Assembly: GCF_000150955.2 (NCBI RefSeq)
Contig: NC_011677.1
Span: 496,001 to 560,000 of the forward strand
Length of the DNA stretch: 64,000 bases
Direction: 5' to 3'
Source: Phaeodactylum tricornutum CCAP 1055/1
Taxonomy: Eukaryota; Bacillariophyta; Bacillariophyceae; Surirellales; Neidiaceae
In this document: positions 1 to 7,785 of the stretch, one piece after another
Numbering within the stretch: the stretch's first letter is position 1
How the letters are laid out: every line of letters starts with the position of its first letter
Position numbers and translations under genes: made by a program
Notes under the pieces: model-generated
The model's input: only the letters and a program-made list of their open reading frames with translations
The model's database searches: none
Told to the model about the DNA's origin: nothing

Positions 1-1
1 C

Positions 2-151
2 TTAGAGGCACGTATTCTCCGCAACGCCAACGGAACGAACATGAAGCTTTACGAAGAAGCCCTATCTATTCGTCGAAGGTTCCTGCAGAAACAGTCGAAC
101 CCTATTTCAGAAGTAGATCCACCGTACGGCTGGGGTCCTCCCCTTCCTTGA
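2..151 (+). CDS. 3' end of a TPR-like protein gene (partial)
   Basis: An open frame enters from the left edge and stops with TGA at 149-151, giving 49 residues. It contains LYEEALSIRRRFL, which resembles the second helix of a kinesin-light-chain-type tetratricopeptide repeat (family knowledge), followed by a proline-rich tail ending PPYGWGPPLP. The start and most of the protein lie outside the window, so the domain call rests on one partial repeat. No intron is needed in the visible part. Confidence 0.5.
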   Translation, partial: LEARILRNANGTNMKLYEEALSIRRRFLQKQSNPISEVDPPYGWGPPLP

Positions 152-664
152 CAAAATAAAGCACAAAAGACAACGGCATGACGGCTATAGTTTTCAATCG
201 TCCTACCTTTTAATACGCACTTAACTTACTGTTAGTACGTACCCCTTTTTCCAATCTCAAATGTACATCACAAGTCTGTCTGTACGCGTCAATTGACTCC
301 GTCTGAGATTCAGTTGCGCCGGTCGGATGGCTGACTTTGTGGGGCCACAGCGCAGCATTCTGTACACAGCTGAACATTAAAGAGTGAGCTTTTCATACTG
401 CCACGGGCATTTTCTTCACTGGCCCTTTGATGCAAGGCGAGTTTGAGTGCACTGTGCGTTTGGTAGTACCCAGTGAAAATGCACGCTGGAGAGCACGCCA
501 TCATGACAACATCCACTCTTTCTACATTGTCATGCTCACCCTGAGCGGCAGTGAGAGCATTTTGTGCAGCATCAAGTGTCGAAAACGGAAATCGTTGGCT
601 TCCATCTTGGTACCCACGGAGTCCTCGCGACAAACAGACAAAATATGGTTGTGTAGGCGGCTTC
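152..664. other. intergenic, no supported gene
   Basis: This holds the 3' flank of the TPR-like gene. A 107-codon minus-strand frame at 310-633 begins with TTG rather than ATG and resembles no family I know. It could be a downstream exon of the hypothetical gene at 665-1069, but I found no convincing splice pair joining them. Confidence 0.4.
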
Positions 665-1069
665 TCATAGAATCCGGCAACATCTTTGATAAACCACTAT
701 GCCTTGATTTTGGTACGATTTCTCCGCCAATCCGTGAAATCCTTTTCTCTCTGAAAAAGTCAGCCTCAAGAACTTTTCTGAAAACTCCTCTCTGTCGTCT
801 GATCCAAACGTGTTTTTGTAGTCGCAGAACCAGCAGGTCAGAATCATTTCTATGTCTTCCAAATATTCCTGCTGATCATGGTGGCTCCATAGGTCGTTCC
901 ATTTCCTCATGACCGCAAGCATTTCATTCATAGCAGGAATATATTGGGTTGGATTGAAGCGGTGGGGAGTGCTGCCGTCATACGATGTCGCTGGGGAGCT
1001 TCTCTTGTTTGACAACAAGAGATTATTACTCTTCACCTCAACCTTCTGGAAATTTACCGTGCGGTGCAT
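665..1069 (-). CDS. hypothetical protein
   Basis: A 134-codon frame from an ATG at 1069. I do not recognise the family. The middle is rich in Trp, acidic and aromatic residues (KWNDLWSHHDQQEYLEDIEM, then CWFCDYKNTF), which looks more like folded protein than random translation. The serine-rich N-terminal 40 residues look disordered. The frame stays open upstream to 1099 without another ATG, so a 5' exon is possible. The start, the end and even the reality of the gene are uncertain. Confidence 0.35.
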   Translation of the reverse strand: MHRTVNFQKVEVKSNNLLLSNKRSSPATSYDGSTPHRFNPTQYIPAMNEMLAVMRKWNDLWSHHDQQEYLEDIEMILTCWFCDYKNTFGSDDREEFSEKFLRLTFSERKGFHGLAEKSYQNQGIVVYQRCCRIL

Positions 1070-1672
1070 CAAACGGATTTTATGAAGTTGAATTTTCAAG
1101 ATCGTTGGTGCAGTAGATGTCGGAGCTTGTTTTGAAGACGTCGACGGAGAAAATGGTCCTTCTCACTATCAGAGAAAATTTGGATGGGATGAGTTGACGA
1201 ATATTAGCAATGAAAGGTCGAAACCTCGAATGCGGGAACGGATTTGACAGAGTATTTTGATTGGACGAGAAGTATACTTCTGACGATTTTAACGTTCTAT
1301 TCCATTTCAATGTCAATTTGCCTATATTGACGTTTCACCGTCCTGACGATGAAACCTTCCTTTTATCGAATAGATGGCTGGCTATAAATATATTATCCTA
1401 TTGACCAAATGTTCGATGTCTGTCCATCCTACAGATGTAATTTACAGATACATTGCGCTGTTTTTTTGCTTTTGGTCTTTAACCCTTGCCTCACAGTTGT
1501 TGCCGAGTTTGCGCGCTCACAGTTAGCCCACCCCAACGTAAGCTTACTGAGCTTGCTTGACAGTGAAAGTGAATGTGCTGTCAGAAAAAAATGGTACCGC
1601 CGCTGCTTCAAATGTACCGCACTTGTTAGACTATTGAAGTCACCGGTAAACAAACCCGTACGCACGCATTAC
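1070..1672. promoter_or_regulatory. intergenic region upstream of the ACT gene
   Basis: It has an A/T-rich TATA-like stretch (ctataaatatatta) near 1381-1394, just before an in-frame ATG at 1409 that could extend the ACT protein. A 78-codon minus frame at 1080-1316 lacks family resemblance and is not called. Confidence 0.35.
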
Positions 1673-2065
1673 ATGACGAGCACCTTGACACTCTCAGTTC
1701 GCCCGGAACGCTTTGCTATTTATAAATTCCCGCCCGATACGACACCGCCATCGTGGATCTTTGACGAAAGTTTTTACTCTATTTCCCGAACCGAAGACGA
1801 ACTCTCGGTTGTGAGCGCGGAGCGTGCAATTCCAGATTCACCGGACGTCCTCGTGGAACGCGATTGGACTACACTGAAGGTAGAAGGACCTCTGGATTTT
1901 GCCCTGACCGGAATATTGTCATCGCTGGCTAGTCCGCTAGCCAATGCTGGGATTTCGATCTTTGCCATCAGCACATACGACACGGATTATTTGCTTGTCA
2001 AGAAGAAACAACTTGAAGAAACGATCACCGTACTCAGCAACGAGGGATTTCGTATCCAAAGGTAA
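1673..2065 (+). CDS. ACT-domain protein (COG3603-like)
   Basis: 130 residues. The second half, with an LxVEGPLDF-x-LTGILSSLASPLANAGISIFAIST-like pattern and then YDTDYLLV, is the typical betabetaalpha ACT fold seen in stand-alone ACT_7/COG3603 proteins and in aspartate-kinase regulatory regions. It probably binds an amino acid or other small ligand; the target is unknown. I chose the ATG at 1673 because the family starts about 10 residues before the RPERFAIYKFPP-type segment. An upstream in-frame ATG at 1409 would add 88 residues with a hydrophobic, signal-like stretch, so a targeted long form is possible. TAA at 2063-2065 is only 8 nt before the next ATG, and an in-frame GT-AG splice could fuse the two reading frames (see findings). 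Confidence 0.65.
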   Translation: MTSTLTLSVRPERFAIYKFPPDTTPPSWIFDESFYSISRTEDELSVVSAERAIPDSPDVLVERDWTTLKVEGPLDFALTGILSSLASPLANAGISIFAISTYDTDYLLVKKKQLEETITVLSNEGFRIQR

Positions 2066-2073
2066 CGGGGAAA

Positions 2074-2853
2074 ATGTTGATCCGGGATAACCGTTTCCAA
2101 TCCGACCCTTTGCTAGCATCGTTGGTGGAAAAAAGTAATTTGCACGTTACTAGCTTTGGCTTGGTTTGCGTTGCTGGGTGGCCCCCATGCGAGTCAATGC
2201 GAAAATCGTACAAAAATTTTGTCTTGGCCGTTCGCGGGTGCTTTGAAGACAACGACGTCCAGGGGTCAACTGCTCCTGTCTATATCTATCCCTTTGAATC
2301 ACTGCATGTAACTGTGGCAACATTTTCTCGAACCTCTTTTAAAAATTTGGAGCATCAAGAAGTTAGGACTGAATACGCCAAGAAAGTTGTTATGGCAGCC
2401 GCTGAAGATGCTAATTGGCCCAAGCATCCACTTGAATTGCAGATTGACAACGCACAAATTGGGGACCATGCTGGGATTTTGCTATGGAAGGAGACGACAG
2501 GAAGATTAGATATGTTACGCGAATGCATCAGAAAGGCGTCCTCCATGGTTCTCAAAGAAGTCGTCTCAGCCGATATTTCTGCAGCGCAGCTGCATGCAAT
2601 GCAGGACATGTTGCGAGGGATTACAATCCCTCCAATAGTGCATTCGACTTTCTTGAGGTTTTACAAGACTCCCGTTAGTCCTGCACGTATGGTACAGGAA
2701 AAGTTCTGCGAACGAGTGGTGAAACGACTTCTTGACTTGTACCCCAAGACTTTGTCTGCTTTAAGCGTGGCCTTGGTTTGTGAGTACAGTCCGTACATGC
2801 ATATACCATATGACAAGCAGCATGTCCTAGCAGAGTATTCGATGACGCTATGA
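2074..2853 (+). CDS. 2H phosphoesterase-like (LigT/CPDase-type) protein
   Basis: 259 residues with two H-x-T signatures about 112 residues apart: H78-V-T80 in ESLHVTVATF and H190-S-T192 in IVHSTFLRF. Paired H-x-[ST] motifs flanked by hydrophobic strands define the 2H phosphoesterase superfamily (LigT, cyclic phosphodiesterases, AKAP18-like), whose members hydrolyse 2',3'-cyclic or linear 2'-5' phosphodiester bonds. The substrate cannot be read from sequence. The first 27 residues may be intronic if an intron at 2062-2153 is used, in which case this is the C-terminal part of an ACT-2H fusion. No targeting signal is evident. Convergent with the BRAP-like gene, 24 bp away. Confidence 0.6.
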   Translation: MLIRDNRFQSDPLLASLVEKSNLHVTSFGLVCVAGWPPCESMRKSYKNFVLAVRGCFEDNDVQGSTAPVYIYPFESLHVTVATFSRTSFKNLEHQEVRTEYAKKVVMAAAEDANWPKHPLELQIDNAQIGDHAGILLWKETTGRLDMLRECIRKASSMVLKEVVSADISAAQLHAMQDMLRGITIPPIVHSTFLRFYKTPVSPARMVQEKFCERVVKRLLDLYPKTLSALSVALVCEYSPYMHIPYDKQHVLAEYSMTL

Positions 2854-2877
2854 ATTATTCAATTAGTATATTACCTT

Positions 2878-4707
2878 TCATAGAGCTGCTGGCTTTTTAT
2901 CGCTTTCCTCATCCTCCAGCTGTAACATCAGAGCCGTGACCTTATCCTGCAATGGCTGTAAAAGTTCTTCGAAGGTACGACGAGCATTTAAGCTTTGTTG
3001 TTGAGCTTCTTCGATCTGTCGCCTGAGTGGTTCCTTGTTGGCTACCAGGCTCTCATTCATACTGACGAGAAAGGAAACGTCTTCCAGCACTTTTCGTCGA
3101 CGCGTCTCTAGCGTAACTAGTCGCTGCGAAAGTTGATTGCGCTCTTGTTTTAGAGCAGCAATCAGGTCGGTCGACTTTTTAAGAGGCTTCGCCACGTCGT
3201 AATCGCGTCGAATCTCTTCCAATCGACCTTCATAAAAAATACGTTGCTGCTCTAATTGCGATTTCAGCAATGTATAGTATTGACTAGCAAACCCCTCTAG
3301 CTTGCGATGCACAACTTCTCCTTCTTGCGATTCGCTCAAACCAGGACTTAGCGAACGTTCTTGGGAAGTGGTGTTATAGGGATCGTGTACTTCTACTAGT
3401 TTCCCGTCCTCTTTGTTTTGTAAGAGGCGATGCACGTACCCTTGACCGGCAAAGTCCCATACATGCTGCGTCTCCGTATCTAATGCATATGCATGTAGTG
3501 TTTCGTCGTAATGCTGCCGTGCATGCGACAACGCTTGTCTCTGGTAACACGGCAATATGGGCGTGTCTTCGGATCGACACTGTGAAAAGCTGTCATGTGG
3601 GCCTAACCTACCAGCAGCAGCACTAGAGGAGCGGGGCCCTCCGCTGCACGACACAATACCACATATCAAACAAACGTAGTTGTGGGCGGTACTTCCGCAT
3701 AGGTGGCACTGTGACAACGCCTCGTTCAAACCAGAATGATCAAAGCGACAAACCGGACAGGGAGAGTCCTGCCATTGCAGCAAGCAATCCATATGAAACG
3801 AATGATTACAGACTGTTGTCAAAATTGAGGTCCGTTCGCCAGATCTGGGATAGGTCATGTCCATATGCTCTAGGCAGACTGCGCAATTGTAATCTTCCGA
3901 GCGTTGGTGCTGCCCTGAAGGGTGCTCAGATTCTCCAGATTTACAATCAACGCTCCCGCAGCGATTTCTTGCCTCCATTCGGGAGTCACTTGAATGAGAC
4001 GATGAAATTTCCAAGTGCCCATTGTCTGTCGCTTTTGTGGACGGCGCGAAGAAAGGGGACATGAGGGAAACTCCGTCGGCCCCTTCTAGTGCCACAACGT
4101 GGAAAACGCTGCAAGTTTGTGTCTCGTCTAGAAATGTATAAGGCATTCCACGCAAGTCTTGCACAAGGTCCTTTGCGGCTTCGGGCGAGCATGCTTCTAG
4201 CAAGACAAGGTATGTTCGACATGGATGGTGCTCGGCTCCATCGTCTTCCAGTAATTGCTCCATGTGCGCTTTTGGATCAATCGCAGCTTCCGACACTTCA
4301 ACGTCAGAAGCTAAAATGGAAGCGGCATTGACGCCAGCGAAGGTGTAGGAAGCGAGCGGTTTCCCTCTTGCCTCTTCGCTAACCACATCGGTCTCTGTAG
4401 ACCGATGTACGGCCTCGACCTGGCCATTTCCTTCCGCAATAACTACGCGCATATGGTCAATCAACGGTCGATGGGAACGCGCCAAATTCAATACGCCTTC
4501 GGGTACCTGCTCTGGTGGCACATCGACCATGGCAACTAAATTGTTGGCGGTCACTACGCCTTCCGCTAGAAGCTGGGTGCCAATGTTATCGTGGTCACCT
4601 TCGACCGTGTATACATCGCCATGATAGGTTCCAAGAGCCGGGTTGCCAAAGCTGATGGGTCTCTTTCGAATGCGTGCACTGGCTCTCTTCGACCTTGTCG
4701 ACGACAT
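2878..4707 (-). CDS. BRAP: BRAP-type E3 ubiquitin ligase (RING-H2, zf-UBP, coiled coil)
   Basis: 609 residues from the ATG at 4707. Order of parts: a BRAP2-like RRM-type region around 160-215 (RTYLVLLEACSPEAAKDLVQ... then FLDETQTCSVFHVV); a RING-H2 finger at about 275-321 (CAVC...CNHSFHMDC...CPVC); a zf-UBP ubiquitin-binding finger at about 334-430 (CHLCG...CLICG...HARQHYDETLHAY); and a long C-terminal coiled coil from about 470 to 600. This order is that of BRAP/IMP (BRCA1-associated protein 2), a cytosolic E3 ligase known in animals and plants (BRIZ). The zf-UBP carries a serine/glycine-rich insertion after the second Cys pair. The first 150 residues are poorly conserved. The gene is intronless. 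Confidence 0.88.
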   Translation of the reverse strand: MSSTRSKRASARIRKRPISFGNPALGTYHGDVYTVEGDHDNIGTQLLAEGVVTANNLVAMVDVPPEQVPEGVLNLARSHRPLIDHMRVVIAEGNGQVEAVHRSTETDVVSEEARGKPLASYTFAGVNAASILASDVEVSEAAIDPKAHMEQLLEDDGAEHHPCRTYLVLLEACSPEAAKDLVQDLRGMPYTFLDETQTCSVFHVVALEGADGVSLMSPFFAPSTKATDNGHLEISSSHSSDSRMEARNRCGSVDCKSGESEHPSGQHQRSEDYNCAVCLEHMDMTYPRSGERTSILTTVCNHSFHMDCLLQWQDSPCPVCRFDHSGLNEALSQCHLCGSTAHNYVCLICGIVSCSGGPRSSSAAAGRLGPHDSFSQCRSEDTPILPCYQRQALSHARQHYDETLHAYALDTETQHVWDFAGQGYVHRLLQNKEDGKLVEVHDPYNTTSQERSLSPGLSESQEGEVVHRKLEGFASQYYTLLKSQLEQQRIFYEGRLEEIRRDYDVAKPLKKSTDLIAALKQERNQLSQRLVTLETRRRKVLEDVSFLVSMNESLVANKEPLRRQIEEAQQQSLNARRTFEELLQPLQDKVTALMLQLEDEESDKKPAAL

Positions 4708-5092
4708 TTGAAGCTAGATACGCTTTAGCTGAGCCTTCTGTAAATTTTTTGCTTTTTGTTGGATAGGTGGAGCCAATAGAGGGAAATACATTAGTCGGCG
4801 GCACTGTCGTTATGATCATTTGCGTGGACAAAGATGGGGAACGATCTCACGGCCGGCCCCTTCATTCTGCTTGCGAGCAGGTGATTCTCACAGTCAAGCA
4901 AGATGTTGAACAGGGAATATTTAAATTTAGATTTGCGCTTCTTTTCAAATTTGCTGTTTTTCTAAAGGGAAGGTCTTACAGTGCGTTTGGAACCGATCAA
5001 AAATATCTTACAGTTAATGCCGGATGAATTCGGAATTGGTAGTCAACTTTGGTAAGAAGGTAATTATTGTCTACCTCCTTTTGTGTAATTAG
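4708..5092. other. intergenic between the cyclophilin-like 3' end and the BRAP 5' end
   Basis: It contains the probable BRAP promoter and an A/T-rich tract around 4915-4960. An 86-codon plus-strand frame at 4767-5027 overlaps this region without protein-like composition or family resemblance and is not called. Confidence 0.4.
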
Positions 5093-6184
5093 CTAGCTAC
5101 TCAGAGAAGGATCTGTCACGCGAGACACAGCGACTTCGCGCACCACCGTCTTGAGTAAGGGTGGACCGGACGTTTGTCCAGGAATCACACCGCGTATCCC
5201 ACGCTTTGTCGGAAGCGAAGCGAGACGTTCCAAGAAGGCCATACTGGATGCATCCAAAACCTGCCCGACAACCCTTCGTGTTTTATCGAGAGACGGCACT
5301 GCATCGGCTGTGATTAAAAAGGAACTTTCGAACGCCTCGTCATCGGATTCAAACCCGGTCCCCCCATAGCCCAGTCCTTTGAGTGATACCGAAACGAGTC
5401 CTGCAGCATCATGCGATCGAACGCTCTTGTCACCGGCGGTAGCGGTTGCTTTCGGGCGGGGCTGTACTACAAAGTTGTCGACCCTTGACATGCCTCGACT
5501 TCGCCCATAAGCGAACGTTTGCGATGGCACACCAAAATCAACCACCGAGCCCGGCACAATAGTATCAATTACACCACCACAAGTTAGCGACACTGGAATA
5601 CTGGTTGAGCCTAGCCTATTTCCGTTGCTCGCTAGAGTCTCAAGACCCTCCGACAAAAAGCTTGCCAACTGCTCTACGGAAGCAGGGGCGTCTTTTCCGT
5701 AGAAACCCAATCTCAAAACACCGGACTCTTCGCGACCAACGTCTATACGAATCACCGCCACGCAGGTGATTTGTGAAATTTCGGGCGGAACACTTTTGCC
5801 CACGATTTCGCCCCGCAATTTTCCATCGGGTCCGCATTGGGGATCGGAAGCATCACAGCGATCCTTGCCGCCCCAGTTCCATCCCACAGCTCCATCCCAT
5901 TCACCCTTTTGAAGGCAATCACCGGCCTCCCTACATGCAATTTCTCCGCTACCAACAGCCCGTGTAGCAGCGGCTGCATGGTTGGGGAATGAGAGAACAC
6001 TAAAGGCGGCAGCAGAGGTTGTAAAAGCACTCGTCAAGAGCGCTCGACGGTTCGACTGACACCCGTTTTTTAGGGTGGAAAGAGCGGTCTTTTTTGTTCT
6101 TGGCTCTATCGGTAGCACCCACGCGACCACTTGGGCGATGCCACTTGTCAGAAGAAGCTTTAGAAAAACTTGCCAGACTGCCAT
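5093..6184 (-). CDS. thylakoid-lumen cyclophilin-like protein
   Basis: 363 residues. The N-terminus is bipartite: a signal peptide (about 1-22, hydrophobic, then WVLP), a Ser/Thr/Lys-rich transit-like part, and then a second hydrophobic segment preceded by twin Arg (residues near RRALLTSAF) and ending AAAAT. That is a typical Tat-type lumen signal. The mature part contains a cyclophilin-like strand pattern (VIRIDVG...GVLRLGFYGKDAPASVEQLASFL), as in lumenal peptidyl-prolyl isomerases. The canonical catalytic Arg/Phe motifs are not obvious, so it may be a non-catalytic assembly factor. A Cys-containing region CREAGDC...CDASDPQC precedes the fold. It is divergent from the plastid release factor, with 299 bp between starts. 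Confidence 0.65.
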   Translation of the reverse strand: MAVWQVFLKLLLTSGIAQVVAWVLPIEPRTKKTALSTLKNGCQSNRRALLTSAFTTSAAAFSVLSFPNHAAAATRAVGSGEIACREAGDCLQKGEWDGAVGWNWGGKDRCDASDPQCGPDGKLRGEIVGKSVPPEISQITCVAVIRIDVGREESGVLRLGFYGKDAPASVEQLASFLSEGLETLASNGNRLGSTSIPVSLTCGGVIDTIVPGSVVDFGVPSQTFAYGRSRGMSRVDNFVVQPRPKATATAGDKSVRSHDAAGLVSVSLKGLGYGGTGFESDDEAFESSFLITADAVPSLDKTRRVVGQVLDASSMAFLERLASLPTKRGIRGVIPGQTSGPPLLKTVVREVAVSRVTDPSLSS

Positions 6185-6483
6185 GGTTAATCTTGAGGAA
6201 AGAAGGAAAATCTGCCCTGCCGATCTTGAGACAACTTCAAAGTGAATCGAAAGGAACTACAGTAGGCCCCTTTCGTTAGTTTACATTATTGACTGTGACA
6301 TTTATCTCTACTGACTGTGACGCTCCTTTCGTCTGTCGGACGCACGGTCCACCACCTACCCCTCTTTGCCGACACCGCTAAAAGTCACAGTCAATCCATC
6401 CATCACATTGCTTGTAGCTAAAAACGAAATAGATCTCTAGCTCTAGTGCTTATATTAGTATAAGCTAACAGCTCCACGAGACC
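6185..6483. promoter_or_regulatory. divergent promoter with three TGACTGTGAC-type motifs
   Basis: The sequence between two genes for plastid proteins transcribed away from each other. It has TGACTGTGAC at 6290-6299 and at 6312-6321, and the inverted form GTCACAGTCA at 6384-6393. The same motif recurs in other intergenic regions of the window. A regulatory role is inferred from position and repetition only. Confidence 0.5.
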
Positions 6484-7701
6484 ATGGGCTTTTCGTGGTT
6501 TTCATACTGTAGCACGTTCATGCTTATAGGAATCTTGATGCAATGTAGTAATGCGTTTGTGCCGCTGTCCTTTCAGAAACGACCTGCATTTGGTGTTGCG
6601 TTGCACATGGCGTTTGACCAGAACATGATGAGCCGACTCGATGGCATTCGACGTTCTTACCAAGCCTTGACGGAACGTCTCGCTGATCCTGATGTCATCA
6701 ATGACTCCAATTTACTCCGCCAGGTAATGACCGATCGATCACAAATCGAAGAAGTCGTCATGGTATTCGAAGAATACGTCGCCTTGCAAGAAGAACTGAG
6801 TGGTGCTAAGGAACTGTTTCAGGACGCCGGAGACGATCCGGATATGAAGGAAATGGCGCGAGATGAGATGAAAGCTATTGAACCACAACTAGACTCTTTG
6901 GAAGAGAAAATTAAGGTTCTGCTGTTGCCGAAGGATCCAAACGATGCTCGTAACGTCATGCTAGAGATCCGGGCTGGTACTGGAGGTTCCGAAGCCAATA
7001 TTTTTGCTGGTGATTTGCTCGATGTCTATCGAAAGTATATTTCGACACAAGGATGGCAATCAAATCTGATAGATTCTTCTTCTGGCGATGATGGCGGGTA
7101 CAAAAATGTCGTTTTGGATATCAAGGGCGATATGGTTTACAGTAAACTCAAATGGGAAGCAGGAGTTCATCGTGTTCAACGTGTACCAGCAACAGAATCC
7201 CAAGGCCGTGTCCATACGTCTACTGCTACGGTTGCTATTATGCCCGAATGTGACGAAGTCGATATAAAGATTGATCCTAAGGAAATCGAAATGTCGACAA
7301 TGCGTTCCGGTGGTGCTGGAGGGCAGAACGTCAACAAGGTCGAGACGGCTGTCGATTTGTTACACAAACCGACAGGCATTCGTATCAAGTGTACTCAGGA
7401 GCGATCGCAGCTAAAGAACAAGGAGCTGGCTATGAAAATGCTTATGGCAAAACTTTACGACATGGAAAACGAGAAGCGGGAAATGGAAGAACGAGCTCGA
7501 CGAGGGTCCCAAGTTGGCACAGGAGGACGCAGTGAAAAGATTCGAACCTACAACTGGAAGGATTCCCGATGCAGCGACCATCGTCTCGGTCAGAACTTTC
7601 CGTTGGCACAGTTCTTGAGTGGCGACATCGGTAGCATGCATGATTCCATGATCGCAAAAGACCAAGAGGAGAGGCTGAAAGGGCTGAGCGAAGAATCATA
7701 G
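6484..7701 (+). CDS. plastid peptide chain release factor 1
   Basis: 405 residues. The protein matches bacterial RF1 over its length: the PCRF region, the [21 protein letters not shown] segment, the stop-codon-reading PAT tripeptide at 235-237 ([10 protein letters not shown]) and the peptidyl-tRNA hydrolysis GGQ at 279-281. PAT rather than SPF marks RF1 (UAA/UAG) rather than RF2. The first 25 residues form a signal peptide ending SNA-FVP, the ASAFAP-like motif that directs proteins across the four-membrane plastid of diatoms. So it most likely terminates plastid translation. The ATG at 6484 is the first in the frame and gives the full presequence. Intronless; convergent with the kinase-epimerase gene. 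Confidence 0.92.
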   Translation: MGFSWFSYCSTFMLIGILMQCSNAFVPLSFQKRPAFGVALHMAFDQNMMSRLDGIRRSYQALTERLADPDVINDSNLLRQVMTDRSQIEEVVMVFEEYVALQEELSGAKELFQDAGDDPDMKEMARDEMKAIEPQLDSLEEKIKVLLLPKDPNDARNVMLEIRAGTGGSEANIFAGDLLDVYRKYISTQGWQSNLIDSSSGDDGGYKNVVLDIKGDMVYSKLKWEAGVHRVQRVPATESQGRVHTSTATVAIMPECDEVDIKIDPKEIEMSTMRSGGAGGQNVNKVETAVDLLHKPTGIRIKCTQERSQLKNKELAMKMLMAKLYDMENEKREMEERARRGSQVGTGGRSEKIRTYNWKDSRCSDHRLGQNFPLAQFLSGDIGSMHDSMIAKDQEERLKGLSEES

Positions 7702-7785
7702 CCTGAACGAACACGTGGTGCTCTACGACACTCCAACGATGCAAATTGTATGGCGAATTTACTACTTGTAGCTAATAGTAAACAT

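Noticed and set aside
4767-5027. 86-codon plus frame between BRAP and the cyclophilin-like gene
   Set aside because: No homology, no conserved features, and overlap with the probable BRAP promoter.
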